From Flagellimonas allohymeniacidonis (GTDB lineage: Bacteria; Bacteroidota; Bacteroidia; Flavobacteriales; Flavobacteriaceae), in NCBI RefSeq assembly GCF_004296335.1, contig NZ_SGIU01000002.1:1439882-1503881 (forward strand): a stretch of 64,000 nt of DNA, given 5' to 3'. This document shows positions 45,578 through 54,345 of this stretch, piece by piece. The notes beneath the pieces are model-generated. The model had not been told where the DNA came from. It ran no database searches and saw nothing but the letters and a program-made list of their open reading frames with translations. A program made the position numbers and the translations under genes. Each line of letters begins with the position of its first letter. The stretch's first letter is position 1.

Positions 45578-46288
45578 CTAGGGAAGGCCTGTTTGTTTGG
45601 CCCTTATTTTGATTGTTAAGGAACTCTTTTTCGAATAAGACGAGATATAAATAAGCAAACTGTAAATAAATAGCGCTATTCCAAGCATTTCCAAAACTTC
45701 TTCGATAGTGTAAAAAACCGCAAATCGAAAATCCTCTCCATTGACTTCGTAGTGTTTTCCCTCAAACAATTCTATACCAAGAGCTCCAAAAACAAAGATG
45801 AGCCCGGATAGAACAAAAAGCAAGCGAATTTTTTTGGGGAGATTCAATAAGAAAGGAAGATAGAGTACACCCAGTACAATTACCGCTATGCCATATGGAA
45901 TCACCCATGCAAAGTAAAGATATCCTCCTACTTCAAAGTGGCTCCTTATCAATTCCATCAAAACCTCATGAAATGAGAACATCTCATCAAAACCTAGAAA
46001 GATGAATATGAAGCAAAGTAATAACCATAAATTCTTCTTGGATTTAGGATTGCTTGAACTTTGAGCTATGTAAAAGAGAAGAAAAGCAGATAAAAAAAGA
46101 GAAAGCGTAGCGTATAGTGTGGGGAGGTTATCTTCACTGTTTAAATCAAATAAGGATGCTGCTTTTTTAATTAGTGAGTCATCAGTGTTAAGGCTAACCG
46201 CCAAACTTATAACATTAAAAACTAACAAGATTCCAATAATAACAAGTAGTGTCCTGAGTACTGCCCAAGGCGTTATTACCCACTTCAT
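45578..46288 (-). CDS. Polytopic membrane protein with intramembrane acidic/His motif, family unknown
   Basis: A 236-residue protein with six predicted membrane helices (about 9-31, 57-75, 87-103, 122-147, 154-173, 193-214). Conserved-looking polar residues sit inside or next to helices: D101-E102, H107-E108 (FLGFDEMFSFHEVL), E173, and E196, E197, E200 (YTIEEVLEMLG). Such Glu/His sets often bind metal, but this is inference; I do not recognise the family. The C-terminal tail is Lys/Ser-rich. The gene is AT-richer than its neighbours and breaks the plus-strand mevalonate run, so it may be a later insertion. Confidence 0.7.
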   Translation of the reverse strand: MKWVITPWAVLRTLLVIIGILLVFNVISLAVSLNTDDSLIKKAASLFDLNSEDNLPTLYATLSLFLSAFLLFYIAQSSSNPKSKKNLWLLLCFIFIFLGFDEMFSFHEVLMELIRSHFEVGGYLYFAWVIPYGIAVIVLGVLYLPFLLNLPKKIRLLFVLSGLIFVFGALGIELFEGKHYEVNGEDFRFAVFYTIEEVLEMLGIALFIYSLLIYISSYSKKSSLTIKIRAKQTGLP

Positions 46289-46638
46289 TTAATACGGTTA
46301 ACATTTTCTTTAAATAAAAGTAATGATTTCCTGACATATGCTTCATCTGATTTAACGGAAGGATAGCCAAGTGCCCCAACCATAATCTACTAGAATGTGG
46401 CTATATCGGAACAAGGTCTGGCCAAGTTTGTTGTGCTTTGCCGTAATCGAAGTATATTTGCCATTGAATTGGAATAAAGGCAGGTAGAATAAATACCGGT
46501 AACAGAGATTCAAGGTGAATTTTTACTGTTAGTATTCATCAAAAGCCAAAGAATTCCTAAAAATGAAATACCATTGCATTTTTGTTTATCTTTAAACAGT
46601 AAAAGGTTGAACAAAAATAATTTTTGAAGCAATCGACT
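46289..46638. other. 350-base spacer before the mevalonate kinase-like gene
   Basis: No convincing gene. On the minus strand a stretch ending at TAA 46352-46354 is open for about 55 codons and reads protein-like near its end (GQTLFRYSHILVDYGWGTW) but has no suitable start, so it could be a relic. TATCTTTA at 46587-46594 is a possible -7 element for the plus-strand kinase gene. Confidence 0.5.
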
Positions 46639-47577
46639 ATGAAAGGACCGCTTTTTTATTCTAAAATTCTACTCTTCGGGGAGTACGGAATCATTAAGGA
46701 TTCCAAAGGACTTTCCATTCCCTATAACTTTTTTAAGGGAGCTTTGAAGACCGATGAGAACCCTTCAGAGTCTGCAAAAAATTCGAATCAAAGTTTACAC
46801 CTATTTGCCGAATACCTTGAAAATTTGGAAATGGAGGATAGCCAATGGGTCTCTTTTGATTTGAAATCCTTGAAGGAAGATGTTGAAAAGGGAATGTATT
46901 TCGACAGTTCCATACCCCAAGGCTACGGAATTGGAAGTAGTGGTGCCTTGGTAGCGGCCATTTATGACAAATATTCCAATGATAAAATCACGGTTCTTGA
47001 AAACTTGACCCGTGAAAAGCTTCTGAAATTGAAGGCGATTTTCTCAAAAATGGAATCGTTTTTTCATGGAAAGTCTTCAGGTTTAGATCCTTTGAACAGC
47101 TATTTGAGTTTGCCTATCTTAATCAATTCCAAAGACAATATTGAGTCCACCAGCATTCCTTCCCAAAATAAGAAAGGAAAAGGTGCAGTATTTTTGTTGG
47201 ACAGTGGCATGACCGGCGAAACCGCGCCCATGGTTCAAATTTTCATGGAAAAGATGAAGCAGGAAGGCTTCCGAAGCATGATCAAAAACCAGTTCATCAA
47301 ACATACCGATGCTTGTGTGGAGGATTTCTTGAATGGTAACGTCAAATCCCTTTTTGGAAACCTAAAGCAGCTTTCCCATGTGGTTTTGGATAATTTTAAG
47401 CCAATGATTCCTTCCAAGTTCCATGATCTATGGCAAAAGGGAATCGAAACCAACGACTATTACCTTAAACTATGTGGTTCTGGTGGTGGAGGCTACATTT
47501 TAGGGTTTACCCAAGACTTCGAAAAAGCCAAAGAATCCCTTGTCGGACACAAATTGGAAGTGGTCTACAACTTCTAA
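46639..47577 (+). CDS. Mevalonate kinase-like GHMP kinase
   Basis: A 312-residue protein from the ATG at 46639; a TTG 15 bases upstream is less likely. SKILLFGEYGIIKDSKGLSIPY is the mevalonate kinase opening, PQGYGIGSSGALVAAIYDKY at about 93-112 the GHMP phosphate-binding loop, and LKLCGSGGGGYILGF near the end the third GHMP motif. The length and the first motif fit mevalonate kinase, which makes 5-phosphomevalonate; phosphomevalonate kinase is the main alternative. Phosphorylation in the cytoplasm would lead to the mvaD substrate. The prenyltransferase gene begins nine bases downstream. Confidence 0.85.
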   Translation: MKGPLFYSKILLFGEYGIIKDSKGLSIPYNFFKGALKTDENPSESAKNSNQSLHLFAEYLENLEMEDSQWVSFDLKSLKEDVEKGMYFDSSIPQGYGIGSSGALVAAIYDKYSNDKITVLENLTREKLLKLKAIFSKMESFFHGKSSGLDPLNSYLSLPILINSKDNIESTSIPSQNKKGKGAVFLLDSGMTGETAPMVQIFMEKMKQEGFRSMIKNQFIKHTDACVEDFLNGNVKSLFGNLKQLSHVVLDNFKPMIPSKFHDLWQKGIETNDYYLKLCGSGGGGYILGFTQDFEKAKESLVGHKLEVVYNF

Positions 47578-47586
47578 ATCCTAAAA

Positions 47587-48492
47587 ATGCTTAGTCGAAA
47601 AAACAAACTCTTGCTTTTTAAGCTGTTGAGTCTGTTTTCCGTGGTGAGGGGCTACAACATCTTGGTGATTACCCTTGCCCAGTACTTGGCATCCATCTAT
47701 ATTCTTTCTCCCGACCTTCCCCTTCGAGATGTTATTCTCGACATTAATCTTTTTTTGATTGTGACCGCTTCAGCTTTGGTGATTGCCAGTGGCTATATTA
47801 TCAACAACTTTTATGATGCCGAAAAGGATTTGATCAATAAACCCACCAAAAGTATGCTGGACCGTTTGGTGAGCCAACGCTTTAAATTGACCACCTATTT
47901 CATCCTTAATTTTCTGGCGGTAATTGCGGCAAGTTATATTTCCTTCAGGGCTGTTTTCTTTTTCTCTGCCTACATTTTTGGTATTTGGTTGTATTCGCAT
48001 AAACTAAAACGGATTCCCTTCTTGGGAAACTTGGTTTCGGCTACTTTGGCGATTGCTCCGTTTTTTGTGGTCTTTGTTTACTATAAAAATTTTGAGACCG
48101 TCATTTTTGTCCATGCCCTCTTTCTGTTCCTTTTGATTTTGGCACGTGAAATGATCAAGGATCTGGAAAATATGGCTGGTGATCTCGCTCAAAATTATCG
48201 AACCATACCCATTCTATATGGAGCAAAGATTTCCAAAGGATTGATTGCCTTATTGATTCTTCTCACTTGGATACCCGCCCTACTGCTGATCAAAATCTTT
48301 GATGTGGGTTATATGTATCTGTACTTTTGGTTATGCATCGTTCTGTTGGGGCTTTTTCTGGTGCTGCTTTGGAAGGCCGCTGGGAAAAAGCATTATGTTT
48401 GGCTGCACAATATCCTAAAGTTTATCATAGTCGCGGGAGTTTTCAGTATTTTGCTGATTGATGTGGACTTGGTCCTAAATCGAATTTTATAA
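47587..48492 (+). CDS. UbiA-family prenyltransferase (geranylgeranylglycerol-phosphate transferase-like)
   Basis: A 301-residue membrane enzyme with eight to nine helices. The two Asp-rich motifs of the UbiA superfamily are present: NNFYDAEKDLINKP at about 77-90 and DLENMAGDLAQNYRTIP at about 195-211. The second motif form, and the linkage to mevalonate genes, resemble the archaeal-type (digeranylgeranyl)glyceryl phosphate synthase group found in Bacteroidetes. It would transfer a prenyl chain from a diphosphate to an acceptor in the inner membrane; menaquinone or another acceptor is possible. The downstream hydrolase starts on its last bases (TAATG). Confidence 0.85.
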   Translation: MLSRKNKLLLFKLLSLFSVVRGYNILVITLAQYLASIYILSPDLPLRDVILDINLFLIVTASALVIASGYIINNFYDAEKDLINKPTKSMLDRLVSQRFKLTTYFILNFLAVIAASYISFRAVFFFSAYIFGIWLYSHKLKRIPFLGNLVSATLAIAPFFVVFVYYKNFETVIFVHALFLFLLILAREMIKDLENMAGDLAQNYRTIPILYGAKISKGLIALLILLTWIPALLLIKIFDVGYMYLYFWLCIVLLGLFLVLLWKAAGKKHYVWLHNILKFIIVAGVFSILLIDVDLVLNRIL

Positions 48493-49442
48493 TGGAAAAT
48501 CATCTTAAAGTGGCTATGGCCCAAATTGCTCCGGTTTGGCTGAATAAAAAAGCTACCCTCGACAAAGTAAAAAGTACCATTCTGGAAGCTTCTAACGAAG
48601 AAGCTGAATTAATTGTTTTTGGCGAAGCCTTTCTGCCCGGTTACCCGTTTTGGTTGGCCTATACCGAAGGGGCAGCTTGGGATTTGAAGATCAACAAAGA
48701 GTTGCATGCCCACTACACCCGAAATTCCATTCAGATTGAAGCCGGGGAACTGGACGATTTGTGCAAGCTCGCAAAAGAGAAGAACATGGCCGTGTATTTA
48801 GGCATGATGGAACGCGCCAAAGACCGGGGAGGCCATAGTTTGTATTGCTCTTTGGTATACATTGACCAACAAGGGGAAATCAAATCCGTGCACCGAAAGT
48901 TGCAACCCACCTACGATGAACGCCTGACCTGGGCTCCTGGTGATGGAAACGGGTTACGAGTGCATGCACTGAAGCAATTCACGGTCGGTGGACTCAACTG
49001 TTGGGAAAACTGGATGCCCCTGCCACGAACTGCCCTTTATGGGCAAGGGGAGAATTTACATGTAGCCATATGGCCCGGAAACCTCAATAACACTCAAGAT
49101 ATTACCCGTTTTATCGCCAGGGAATCCCGAAGCTATGTGATTTCGGTTTCCTCCATGATGCGAACTTCCGATTTTCCAGATGATACACCTCACTTGGATA
49201 AAATCTTGCAAAAAGCACCAAAAGTTTTAGCCAATGGAGGGTCTTGTATAGCTGGACCTGATGGCGAGTGGTTGGTTGAACCCGTGATCAATAAAGAGGG
49301 ATTGATTTACCACACTTTAGACGTAAACCGAGTCTATGAAGAACGACAAAACTTTGACCCAGTAGGGCACTATTCCCGCCCTGATGTCACCAAATTAACA
49401 GTCAACCGCGAACGACAATCCACTGTGGATTTTAAAGAATAG
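48492..49442 (+). CDS. Nitrilase-superfamily carbon-nitrogen hydrolase
   Basis: A 316-residue cytoplasmic hydrolase with the full catalytic set: Glu45 (VFGEAFLPGYPFW), Lys136 (HRKLQPTYDERLTW) and Cys170 (GLNCWENWMPL). The motifs HRKLxPTxxERxxW and CWENxMPLxR belong to the true nitrilase branch, where aliphatic or aromatic nitriles are turned into acids; the amidase branches look different. Substrate unknown. It is translated with the prenyltransferase gene (TAATG), an odd pairing; it may be simple transcription sharing or a link to isoprenoid or cyanide-type waste metabolism. Confidence 0.88.
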   Translation: MENHLKVAMAQIAPVWLNKKATLDKVKSTILEASNEEAELIVFGEAFLPGYPFWLAYTEGAAWDLKINKELHAHYTRNSIQIEAGELDDLCKLAKEKNMAVYLGMMERAKDRGGHSLYCSLVYIDQQGEIKSVHRKLQPTYDERLTWAPGDGNGLRVHALKQFTVGGLNCWENWMPLPRTALYGQGENLHVAIWPGNLNNTQDITRFIARESRSYVISVSSMMRTSDFPDDTPHLDKILQKAPKVLANGGSCIAGPDGEWLVEPVINKEGLIYHTLDVNRVYEERQNFDPVGHYSRPDVTKLTVNRERQSTVDFKE

Positions 49443-49495
49443 TTTTCTTTTCATATTGAGCCCTGTCCAAAGGTGCTCAGGCAGAAAGGATTACC

Positions 49496-49503
49496 TACCT
49501 TTG
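49496..49503 (+). promoter_or_regulatory. -7 element of the pseudouridine synthase gene
   Basis: TACCTTTG matches TAnnTTTG exactly and lies 18 bases before the start codon at 49522. I see no clear -33 element at the usual spacing. Confidence 0.5.
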
Positions 49504-49521
49504 CAAAAAATTTAATGACTG

Positions 49522-50364
49522 ATGGCGAAATCAGACTATAATCGAGGGCGAAAACCTTCGAAGCATTCTTCCAAGGGACCACAGAAAAAGCAATTTGCCC
49601 GAAAGCCCAAATCACAGGACAGACCCCAAAGACCGGCACCAAAATCAAACCCCGATGAGATTCGGTTGAACCGGTATATTGCCAATGCGGGTATTTGTTC
49701 CCGTAGGGAGGCGGACACTTATATTGCCGCTGGAAATGTTACCGTGAATGGCAAGGTCATTACCGAAATGGGATTTAAGGTAAAACGTTCCGATGATGTT
49801 CGTTTTGATGGGCGGAAGCTCAGCTTGGAAAAGAAGGAATATGTGCTCTTGAACAAACCCAAGAATTTCATTACAACCACCAGTGATGAAAAAGGTCGCC
49901 GCACGGTAATGGAATTGGTTTCTAGTGCCTCTAAGGCACGTTTGTTGCCCGTGGGTCGACTGGACCGCAATACCACTGGACTTTTATTGTTCACCAATGA
50001 CGGGGATATCACCAAAAAACTGACCCATCCCAAACATGGGGTTCGAAAGATTTACCAGGTCACTTTGGATAAAAATCTTGCGCTAACCGACCTCCGAAAA
50101 ATTGAAGCGGGATTGGAATTGGAGGATGGCACCATTGAGGTGGACCAAGTGAGTTATATTCAAGGCCAACCCAAAAAAGAGGTGGGTATAGAGATTCACA
50201 GTGGTCGAAACCGCATTGTCCGAAGAATTTTTGAACATCTGGACTATAATGTCATCAAGTTGGATCGTGTGATTTTTGCCGGGCTTACCAAAAAAGACCT
50301 ACCACGAGGGCATTGGAGGCATTTAACGGAGCAAGAGGTGATTAATCTGAGGATGATAAGGTAG
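49522..50364 (+). CDS. rRNA pseudouridine synthase, RluB/RsuA family
   Basis: A 280-residue RNA-modifying enzyme. Residues 1-45 are a Lys/Arg-rich tail common in Bacteroidetes members. An S4 RNA-binding domain follows (IRLNRYIANAGICSRREADTYIAAGNVTVNG, about 46-80), then the synthase domain with GRLDRNTTGLLLFTNDGD, catalytic Asp148, and KIYQVTLD. The C-terminal IEIHSGRNRIVRRIFEHL is the RluB/RsuA ending. It turns a uridine in rRNA, probably 23S, to pseudouridine. It has its own promoter element and is the last plus-strand gene of the region. Confidence 0.92.
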   Translation: MAKSDYNRGRKPSKHSSKGPQKKQFARKPKSQDRPQRPAPKSNPDEIRLNRYIANAGICSRREADTYIAAGNVTVNGKVITEMGFKVKRSDDVRFDGRKLSLEKKEYVLLNKPKNFITTTSDEKGRRTVMELVSSASKARLLPVGRLDRNTTGLLLFTNDGDITKKLTHPKHGVRKIYQVTLDKNLALTDLRKIEAGLELEDGTIEVDQVSYIQGQPKKEVGIEIHSGRNRIVRRIFEHLDYNVIKLDRVIFAGLTKKDLPRGHWRHLTEQEVINLRMIR

Positions 50365-50450
50365 TACCGAGCAAACTAGGGTCAATTCAATTTCTGCAAA
50401 AGGCTTTTTTTGGAAGCTCACTTATTGCCATTGTGTGTGTAGGGTTTTCA

Positions 50451-50864
50451 TTATACCCATGGATTGTATGAGCCAAAATTCCATATGTACCCTTCTGGAT
50501 CTTGACAACTGTATCCGCGACCACCATAGTCCTCGTCTTTAATATCTAATACTATTCTTGCTCCAGCTGCAACTGTGCTACGATAATGATCATCGATTTC
50601 TTCAACAATGATATATGGGACTTGTGTATTAATTCCATTTAGGTCTTTAGGGGTCTTGATGAATTGACCAAATTCATTATGGTTTTCAGATCCTAACATT
50701 ATCATAGAATTACCAAATTTTAGCTGCGCATGAGCGATAGTTTCATTTTCACTTGGGACAATCAAATGCTTTTCAAAACCGAAAGTACTACATAGCCACT
50801 CAATTGCTGCTTGAGCATCCTTGTATCTCATTGTTAGAATTATAACTGATCCGTTTCGTTCCAT
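50451..50864 (-). CDS. VOC-superfamily (glyoxalase/bleomycin-resistance-like) protein
   Basis: A 137-residue protein of two beta-alpha-beta-beta-beta units. MRYKDAQAAIEWLCSTFGFEKHLI and HAQLKFGNSMIMLGSE form the first, DHYRSTVAAGARIVLDIKDEDYGGRGYSCQDPEGYIWNFGSY the second. GRGYSCQDPEGYIWNFGSY resembles the PhnB-like/3-dmu subgroup end. Members bind a metal and small molecules or act as antibiotic-binding proteins; no substrate is evident. It is an isolated minus-strand gene, AT-richer than the arginine genes, with noncoding DNA on both sides, which fits a recent arrival. Confidence 0.85.
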   Translation of the reverse strand: MERNGSVIILTMRYKDAQAAIEWLCSTFGFEKHLIVPSENETIAHAQLKFGNSMIMLGSENHNEFGQFIKTPKDLNGINTQVPYIIVEEIDDHYRSTVAAGARIVLDIKDEDYGGRGYSCQDPEGYIWNFGSYNPWV

Positions 50865-51158
50865 AATTGTATAGTTTATTGGTTTATATTGTTAAGACGT
50901 TTGCTAAAAAGAAAAATGGACAAGTTTTTCATAAAAATCTATTGAAAGCACTTCAATAGGTCGACAGAATTGGATGATAATAAAAAAGGAAGAAAGATTT
51001 TAAAAGGGATATCGTCAATAAATATTACACACAACAATTGAGCTAAGGACTGTTTCAATGATCTTTAGCACCAGATAAGTGAAGTTCGGGAAATTCGGCT
51101 CGCATTGCAAAAGGGAAATTGACGGATTTCCAATATTAGTTTACGATTTTTAGAGACC
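50865..51158. other. Spacer between argH and the VOC gene, nothing supported
   Basis: 294 bases, AT-rich. The minus strand has a 16-codon frame (MRAEFPELHLSGAKDH) at about 51055-51105 that looks like the end of a protein but has no open frame in front of it; perhaps a gene relic. I see no terminator after argH that I would name. Confidence 0.4.
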
Positions 51159-52445
51159 CTAAAGAATAATGGCCTTTTCCATTTTTGCCCGTATCTCCTG
51201 CAAACACAAATTTCCTAAACTCCCATCATGGGTGTGCTCTATGTCCCGTTTCGGTTGAAAGGTGCCCGCTTCAATTTCGGCTCCCATTTTTTTATAGGCA
51301 TCCCGAAACGGCATTCCATTTTTTACGAGTTCATTCAAGGTATCAACACTAAATAGATAATCATACTTGGGGTCGTCGAGAATCTCAGCATTGACTTGAA
51401 CTTCCTTTAAACTGAAATGCATCATTTCCAAACAAGCCTTCATGTCTTGTAGCGCTGGAACTATGATTTCCTTTACCAATTGTAGATCACGGTGGTACCC
51501 GCTGGGCAGATTATTGATAATCACGGTCAATTGGTTCGGCACCGCTTGGATTTTGTTGCATTTGGCCCGGATCAGCTCAAAAACATCGGGGTTTTTCTTG
51601 TGGGGCATAATGCTACTCCCCGTGGTCAATTCGTTGGGGAAAGAGATAAAGTTGAAGTTTTGGCTCATGTACAGGCAAATGTCCATCGCTAATTTCGAGA
51701 GCGTTGAAGCCACGCTTGAAATGCCAAAGGCCGTGGCCCGCTCCGCCTTTCCCCGGCCCATTTGGGCGGCAACAACATTGTATTTTAAAGTTTCAAAATT
51801 CATTTCTTCCGTGGTGAAAGTACGGTCAATAGGAAAGGAACTCCCATAACCTGCTGCACTTCCCAAAGGGTTTTGGTCAGCAGCTTTAAAGGCGGCATTC
51901 AAAAAATGAACATCATCCACCAAACTTTCGGCGAAGGCAGAAAACCAAAGCCCAAAGGAGGAAGGCATGGCAATCTGGAGGTGTGTATACCCAGGAAGCA
52001 GCACTTTTCGATGCTTTTCGGCCAACTCCAACAGCAAATCAAACAAAGTTTTGACCAAACTCTTTACCTCTGCGAGTTCATCTTTAAGATATAATTGCAT
52101 GGCTACGAGCACTTGGTCGTTTCGTGATCGCGCGGTATGGATTTTCTTCCCGGTATCCCCCAATTTTTGGATCAACAAATACTCAATTTTTGAATGCATG
52201 TCCTCAAACTCCTCCTCGATGGTGAAATCTCCAGCTTTAATGGCTTCGTCAATAATGTCCAACTCTCGTGTTAGGCCTTTGGCTTCCTCAGCAGTAATTA
52301 ACCCAACATGACCCAACATTTTGGCATGGGCCTTTGAGGCCATTACATCGTACTTCGCCAAAACGAGGTCCAATTCACGGTCGTTGCCAACCGTAAAATG
52401 GTCAATTTTTTTATCTGTACTAAAGCCTTTGTCCCAGAGTTTCAT
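51159..52445 (-). CDS. argH: Argininosuccinate lyase
   Basis: A 428-residue member of the fumarase/aspartase superfamily, a little shorter than the usual 455-465 residues. LWDKGFSTD opens it; HSKIEYLLI, KIHTARSRNDQVLVAMQLYLKDE, GYTHLQIAMPSSFGLWFSAFAESL and the signature GSSIMPHKKNPDVFELIRAK are all in place. It splits argininosuccinate into arginine and fumarate, the last step of the pathway, in the cytoplasm. It is the final gene of the arginine operon, separated by 47 bases from argE, the largest gap in the run. Confidence 0.95.
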   Translation of the reverse strand: MKLWDKGFSTDKKIDHFTVGNDRELDLVLAKYDVMASKAHAKMLGHVGLITAEEAKGLTRELDIIDEAIKAGDFTIEEEFEDMHSKIEYLLIQKLGDTGKKIHTARSRNDQVLVAMQLYLKDELAEVKSLVKTLFDLLLELAEKHRKVLLPGYTHLQIAMPSSFGLWFSAFAESLVDDVHFLNAAFKAADQNPLGSAAGYGSSFPIDRTFTTEEMNFETLKYNVVAAQMGRGKAERATAFGISSVASTLSKLAMDICLYMSQNFNFISFPNELTTGSSIMPHKKNPDVFELIRAKCNKIQAVPNQLTVIINNLPSGYHRDLQLVKEIIVPALQDMKACLEMMHFSLKEVQVNAEILDDPKYDYLFSVDTLNELVKNGMPFRDAYKKMGAEIEAGTFQPKRDIEHTHDGSLGNLCLQEIRAKMEKAIIL

Positions 52446-52492
52446 TTAGGTGGATGTTAGTTGTTTGATGTCTGATGCTTGCTGTTTGCTTT

Positions 52493-53569
52493 TTAGTTCT
52501 CGGAAAGAAATCCTTCCAAAATTTTAATATACAAATCAATACCTTCTTCAATCTCATGTAGGTGGATAAATTCATTCGCCGAATGTGAACGAGTGCTATC
52601 CCCAGGCCCCAATTTTACGGATTGACAGCTCAAGGCCGCTTGATCGGAAAGGGTAGGCGAACCATAGGTTTTTCGCCCAAGGCCAATACCACTTTTGACC
52701 AAACCGTGTTCAGGGTCTATGGCTGACGAGTTCAATCGCAACGATCTCGGGGTCAACTTACATGGAGCTTCTTGTTCCAAATACTTGGCAATTTCCTGAT
52801 TGGTGTAACGGTCGTTTACACGTACGTCGACTACCAAATTAACATGGGCTGGCACTACGTTGTGTTGATGACCAGCACTTATTTGGGTCACTGTCATTTT
52901 TACTTCTCCCAACGTATCGGATACTTTATCGAAGGAATAATTTTTGAACCAATTCAACACCTCAATGCTATTGTAAATGGAGTTGTTGTTGTTGGGATGG
53001 GCCGCGTGTGAAGGTGTACCTTCCACAACCCCGTCAAAAACAATGAGGCCCTTTTCTGCAATGGCCAGATCCATTAGAGTGGGCTCTCCCACAATGGCCA
53101 CATCAATCTCTGGAAGAATCGGCAACAGGGCCCTTAGGCTTTTTTCTCCGGCATCTTCTTCCTCAGCCGTGGCAGCCATAATGATATTATGGTTCAAGTT
53201 TTCCCGCTCATAAAAATGTACAAAAGTGGCCAATAAGGAAACCAAGCACCCTCCAGCGTCATTGCTCCCCAAACCATATAATTTTCCATCTTCCACATGG
53301 GCATCAAAGGGATCTTTGGTGTATGCCGTATTGGGTTTTACGGTATCATGATGTGAATTCAGCAACAGAGTAGGTTTGCCTTCATCATAATGTTTGTTGA
53401 ATGCATAGATGTTGTTAAACTGTCTTTGTGTTTTAACGCCAAACCCATGCAACCAGACCTCAATTGCATCTCCGGTTTCGTCTTCCTCACCCGAAAATGA
53501 AGGAGTAGCGATCAACTTCTTCAGAAGTGCAATGGCTTTGTTCGTGAGTTGTTCTTGTTCGACCTTCAT
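52493..53569 (-). CDS. argE: M20-family N-acyl-citrulline/N-acyl-ornithine deacylase
   Basis: A 358-residue zinc peptidase-family enzyme. NSHHDTVKP at 71-79 carries the first zinc His and Asp, GSNDAGGC holds the bridging Asp, ATAEEEDAGE the catalytic Glu pair, and VGEPT the next ligand. The final His ligand is in the SRSHSANEFIHLHEIEE segment. In Bacteroidetes pathways with an N-acylornithine carbamoyltransferase, this enzyme removes acetyl or succinyl from N-acylcitrulline, not from N-acylornithine, before argG. It overlaps argB by 4 bases. I retain the symbol argE for the family; the acyl group is not resolved. Confidence 0.85.
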   Translation of the reverse strand: MKVEQEQLTNKAIALLKKLIATPSFSGEEDETGDAIEVWLHGFGVKTQRQFNNIYAFNKHYDEGKPTLLLNSHHDTVKPNTAYTKDPFDAHVEDGKLYGLGSNDAGGCLVSLLATFVHFYERENLNHNIIMAATAEEEDAGEKSLRALLPILPEIDVAIVGEPTLMDLAIAEKGLIVFDGVVEGTPSHAAHPNNNNSIYNSIEVLNWFKNYSFDKVSDTLGEVKMTVTQISAGHQHNVVPAHVNLVVDVRVNDRYTNQEIAKYLEQEAPCKLTPRSLRLNSSAIDPEHGLVKSGIGLGRKTYGSPTLSDQAALSCQSVKLGPGDSTRSHSANEFIHLHEIEEGIDLYIKILEGFLSEN

Positions 53570-54345
53570 AATGTGAGTGTAGTAAAAGTTGTTGACTCAT
53601 TCCTAATCATACTGCTATCGCCAATGCACACTTTTTTCACCTTGTTTTGCAAGGCATAAAAACAATTGTGGAGTTTCGGTAGCATCCCATCCGAAATAAT
53701 ACCTTCCTCCAAAAGGGTTTTATAGGAGTGGGAATCAATATGCGTAATTACGGAGTTTTCATCAGAAACATTGCGCAGAACCCCCTTCTTTTCAAAACAA
53801 TAATAAAGCGTGGTTTCAAAGTGGGACGTCAAGCCAACAGCAAGCTCTGAGGCTATGGTATCGGCATTGGTATTCAATAATTGACCTTTACCATCATGCG
53901 TAAGCGCACAAAAAACAGGAGTAAAACCGGTTTGAAGCAGACTAAAAACGCCTTGGGCGTTGACGGCTTCAATATCGCCAACAAAACCAAAATCCACCTC
54001 TTGGACAGCCCTTTTATGCGCCCTGATGGAACCGCCGTCCGCTCCGCTCATTCCAATGGAGTTGGTGCCCAAACCTTGCAATTTGGCAACGATATTTTTG
54101 TTGACCAAGCCACCATAGACCATTACAGCTACATCCAAGCTCTGTGCATCGGTGATTCGTCTACCGTTTGTCATTTTGGCCTCAATACCCAGTTTATTTC
54201 CCATTTCCGTAGCCTTTTTGCCTCCACCGTGGACCAATATTTTGGCACCTTTCATATGGGAAAAAGATTGTAGTAATTGGAAAAGTCCATCGTTATCTTC
54301 GATGATATTTCCTCCTATTTTTACTATGGACAGGGTCTCCTTCAT
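53566..54345 (-). CDS. argB: N-acylglutamate kinase
   Basis: A 259-residue amino-acid kinase. SIVKIGGNIIED (7-18, phosphate-binding Lys-Gly-Gly), KILVHGGGKKATEMGNKLG, and TNGRRITDAQSLDVAVMVYGGL are acetylglutamate kinase signatures; GMSGADGGSIRAHKR follows. It phosphorylates N-acetyl- or N-succinylglutamate at the gamma carboxyl. I see no N-terminal extension of the arginine-inhibited type, so arginine feedback at this enzyme is not evident from the sequence. Four-base overlaps with argF' and argE show tight translational coupling. Confidence 0.93.
   Translation of the reverse strand: MKETLSIVKIGGNIIEDNDGLFQLLQSFSHMKGAKILVHGGGKKATEMGNKLGIEAKMTNGRRITDAQSLDVAVMVYGGLVNKNIVAKLQGLGTNSIGMSGADGGSIRAHKRAVQEVDFGFVGDIEAVNAQGVFSLLQTGFTPVFCALTHDGKGQLLNTNADTIASELAVGLTSHFETTLYYCFEKKGVLRNVSDENSVITHIDSHSYKTLLEEGIISDGMLPKLHNCFYALQNKVKKVCIGDSSMIRNESTTFTTLTL

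Noticed and set aside
51055-51105. 16-codon minus-strand frame MRAEFPELHLSGAKDH downstream of argH
   Set aside because: A stop lies about eight codons ahead of the ATG, there is no promoter, and it is too short to call; at most a relic.
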